This document shows, piece by piece, positions 61,683 to 64,000 of a DNA stretch of 64,000 bases. Numbering within the stretch: the first letter of the stretch is position 1; every line of letters begins with the position of its first letter. This DNA is from Lutimonas saemankumensis. Its GTDB lineage: Bacteria > Bacteroidota > Bacteroidia > Flavobacteriales > Flavobacteriaceae. The DNA lies in contig NZ_JAIUZR010000003.1 in NCBI RefSeq assembly GCF_020171465.1, positions 1,302,001 through 1,366,000 of the forward strand, written 5' to 3'. The notes beneath the pieces are model-generated. The model worked only from the letters and a program-made list of their open reading frames with translations, did no database searches and was not told where the DNA came from. Position numbers and translations under genes: made by a program.

Positions 61683-64000
61683 TGCTTTCTGTTGATTTTT
61701 GTTCCAAGGCCATTGCCTTTTCACGTTGTTTTTCATAGCCAAATAATTTTCCGATCAAAACAAATAGCATTGGGTATAGAAATACTCCAAGAAATGTTGC
61801 TATCGTCATTCCTCCCAGTAGGGCCATTCCCATCACTTTTCTTGCCTCTGCACCCGATCCGGAGGCCACTACCAAGGGCAACACTCCAAGAATAAAAGAG
61901 AAGGCAGTCATTAATATCGGCCTGAAACGGGATTTAGCAGCTTCCATAGCCGAATCGAAAAGGCTTTTTCCCGTGGCAAATTCTTCATTCGCGAATTCAA
62001 TGATCAGGATGGCGTTCTTGGCAGCCATTCCGATAAGCATCACAAAGGAAACCTGGGCAAAGATGTTGTTCTCGAAAGAAGGGCTGATAAATCTGGATAC
62101 CCATAAAAAGAACAAAGCTCCAAAGATGGCAAATGGTGTTCCCATCAAGATCGATAAAGGAAGAGACCAGCTTTCATACTGAGCGGCAAGTATCAGAAAT
62201 ACAAATACCAAAGAAAAAATCAAGATGGTCCCTAAAGAGCCTGAAGCCTTCTTTTCCTGAAAGGACATGGCATTCCAGCTGTAGGTCATATCTGCCGGTA
62301 AAGTTTCAGCCGCAACTCGTTCCAATGCTTCCATGGCCTGTGCTGATGTATAACCCGGAGCCGGAACCCCGGTCACTTCAACCGCCCTGAACAAATTAAA
62401 TCGATTCGTATAATCAGGTCCGTAAACAGGCTTAATACTTACTATTGTTCCCAAAGGAACCATATCACCATCCTTATTGGGGACAAAGAATTTATTAATT
62501 TGACTTTCATCAACGCGATATTCAGGTTCAGCCTGAATATAGGTCTTGTACAGACGTCCAAAACGCGTGAAATCGTTGACGTAGGAGCCTCCCATAAATG
62601 ATCCAATCGTCTGGTAAAGATCATTCAGTGACACCCCTAATTTCAAGGCCTTCTCTTTGTCAATATCCATATAACGCTGAGGAACGGTAGACTGAAAAGG
62701 TGTGAAAGCATTAAACACTTCCGGCTGTTCTGCCGCAGCCCTCACGAATTTCATGGCATTTTCCTGAAGGTAATTGGCGGAATTACCTCCTCTGTCCTGA
62801 ATCATGATGCTGTATCCCGATCCATTACCCAATCCCGGAATAGCAGGTGGACCAAACGAAAACGCCTGTGCTCCTTTGATCTGAACAGCCAGCCTGGCAT
62901 TTAGTTTCTGAATCACCTCATCAGCTGTTAAATCACGCTCACTCCAATCCTTTAAAGAAAGAAAAAAGAAGCCATTATTAGGAACCATTGACCCCGAAAG
63001 CAAACTATACCCAGTAGCGGTAGTTGTATACTCCACTTCAGGCATACTCATTAAAATTTCTTCTATCTCTTTTGCAATCTCATCAGATCTTTGAATTGAC
63101 GAGGCATTAGGAAGTTGTACATTGACATAGAAATAACCCATATCCTCCTCCGGGATAAATCCGCCGGGCACCAGTTTGAAGAAGACCCCTGCCGCAATTG
63201 TCATGATCAGGATAAAGGCAACACTTCGCTTTAGCTTTCTAGTTACAACATTGGTAAAACTCATATAACCCTCAGTTGAGCGTTCCATGCCCTGGTTGAA
63301 CTTGCCGAAAAACCAGCCCAAGGGCCCTTTATAGGGTTTAGGTTCCTTCAACAATATCGAACAAAGAGCCGGACTCAAAGTCAGGGCATTCACCGATGAC
63401 ACAAGTACAGATACTACAATCGTAATCGCAAATTGTTGATATAAAATACCCGTAATTCCTGCCATACCCGCAACAGGTACAAACACTGCTACTAAAACAA
63501 GCGTTGTGGCAATAACGGGAGCTGTAACTTTTGCCATAGCATCATTCGTCGCCTCCTTCGTGCTCATCCCTTTTTCAATATTCACCTGCACTGCTTCAAC
63601 CACAACGATAGCATCATCTACCACGATACCAATAGCAAGTACCAATCCAAGCAAGGACAATACATTAATCGTGAATCCCAGCATTGGGAAAAAAGCAAAG
63701 GCACCTATCAGTGATACAGGAATTGCCAGGGTAGGAATGATTGTTGCCCGCCAGTCTTGAATAAAAATAAATACCACAAGTATCACCAAAACTAAAGCGA
63801 TAAACAGCGTTGTGATAATCTCCTGGATTCCTGCCGTAATGGCTGTAGTGGTATCCAGCGAGAGGTCATATTTCATTCCTTCCGGAAAATCTTTCTCCAA
63901 CTCATTCATCTGTGCGGTAATGGTTTCAACCAGGTTCACGGCATTTGCTCCAGGTGCCTGATAAATCGCTACAATAGCGCAAGTCTCCTTGTTCAGGCGA
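61675..64000 (-). CDS. RND multidrug efflux permease (AcrB/HAE1 family), 5' end outside window
   Basis: At least 774 residues of an AcrB-like permease; the frame is open to the right edge, so about 280 N-terminal residues are missing. The proton-relay pair is in GIVVDDAIVVVEAV, and IYQAPGANAVNLVET lies near the edge. Periplasmic loops and a second six-helix set follow, with VMLIGMAAKNAILIIEFANE near the C-terminus. Pumps hydrophobic drugs with the outer-membrane factor next to it; a membrane-fusion gene is expected beyond the window. Confidence 0.95.
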   Translation of the reverse strand, partial: RLNKETCAIVAIYQAPGANAVNLVETITAQMNELEKDFPEGMKYDLSLDTTTAITAGIQEIITTLFIALVLVILVVFIFIQDWRATIIPTLAIPVSLIGAFAFFPMLGFTINVLSLLGLVLAIGIVVDDAIVVVEAVQVNIEKGMSTKEATNDAMAKVTAPVIATTLVLVAVFVPVAGMAGITGILYQQFAITIVVSVLVSSVNALTLSPALCSILLKEPKPYKGPLGWFFGKFNQGMERSTEGYMSFTNVVTRKLKRSVAFILIMTIAAGVFFKLVPGGFIPEEDMGYFYVNVQLPNASSIQRSDEIAKEIEEILMSMPEVEYTTTATGYSLLSGSMVPNNGFFFLSLKDWSERDLTADEVIQKLNARLAVQIKGAQAFSFGPPAIPGLGNGSGYSIMIQDRGGNSANYLQENAMKFVRAAAEQPEVFNAFTPFQSTVPQRYMDIDKEKALKLGVSLNDLYQTIGSFMGGSYVNDFTRFGRLYKTYIQAEPEYRVDESQINKFFVPNKDGDMVPLGTIVSIKPVYGPDYTNRFNLFRAVEVTGVPAPGYTSAQAMEALERVAAETLPADMTYSWNAMSFQEKKASGSLGTILIFSLVFVFLILAAQYESWSLPLSILMGTPFAIFGALFFLWVSRFISPSFENNIFAQVSFVMLIGMAAKNAILIIEFANEEFATGKSLFDSAMEAAKSRFRPILMTAFSFILGVLPLVVASGSGAEARKVMGMALLGGMTIATFLGVFLYPMLFVLIGKLFGYEKQREKAMALEQKSTESND

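Overview
The window reads as AT-rich chromosomal DNA of a Bacteroidota bacterium, most likely a member of the Flavobacteriaceae. The gene content points there: a DUF349 protein, a TamB-type protein, a serine-palmitoyltransferase-like enzyme beside a cysteine-synthase-like enzyme, an EF-G paralogue, FucP-type and SSS-type transporters, and many short lipoproteins. Several genes also have the Bacteroidota -7 promoter element TAnnTTTG and no obvious Shine-Dalgarno sequence. I see no tRNA or rRNA gene, CRISPR array, insertion sequence or prophage.

Region 1 (1-42 kb) is mostly core metabolism. In order it holds phospholipid synthesis (cdsA end, psd, acyl-CoA-binding protein), a YceI lipoprotein, valS, a DUF1573 protein, a retropepsin-like protease with a PDZ domain, a small stress/envelope operon, an aminotransferase, murB, a divergent EF-G, an aminoacyl-tRNA-protein-transferase-like protein, a glycosyltransferase / sigma factor / Nramp-like group, a cold-shock protein, a 600-residue protein of unknown function, ettA-nudK-alkB-like, an esterase, DUF349, aroE, an SSS symporter with murQ, a FucP-like permease, tamB, tsaD, a PLP-enzyme pair that may make capnine (sulfonolipid) precursors, an S9 peptidase and YbaB.

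Region 2 (about 42-60 kb, interrupted only by ligA) is a sulfur-metabolism island and the most interesting part. A membrane-anchored 12-haem cytochrome c is divergent from a PsrABC/PhsABC-type molybdopterin oxidoreductase. After it come two half-size YeeE/YedE transporters, two membrane-anchored rhodanese-fold proteins whose catalytic cysteine is lost and which both end in MPEGGC, two exported tandem rhodaneses, an outer-membrane porin and a Crp/Fnr-family regulator. Beyond ligA lies a sulfide:quinone-reductase-like flavoprotein, DUF1641, a DsrC/TusE-like protein and a DsrE-like protein. Promoters of both halves carry matching palindromes (GTNAC-N4-GTNAC and TGAT-N4-ATCA), which suggests one regulon. 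My inferred model is this: the porin admits a sulfur oxyanion such as thiosulfate or tetrathionate; the periplasmic rhodaneses and the Cys-tailed proteins handle sulfane sulfur; the molybdoenzyme and the cytochrome exchange electrons with quinone; YeeE proteins import sulfur; and SQR, DsrC and DsrE handle sulfide and persulfide in the cytoplasm.

Region 3 (60-64 kb) is the end of an RND multidrug efflux operon: a permease cut by the window edge and an outer-membrane factor.
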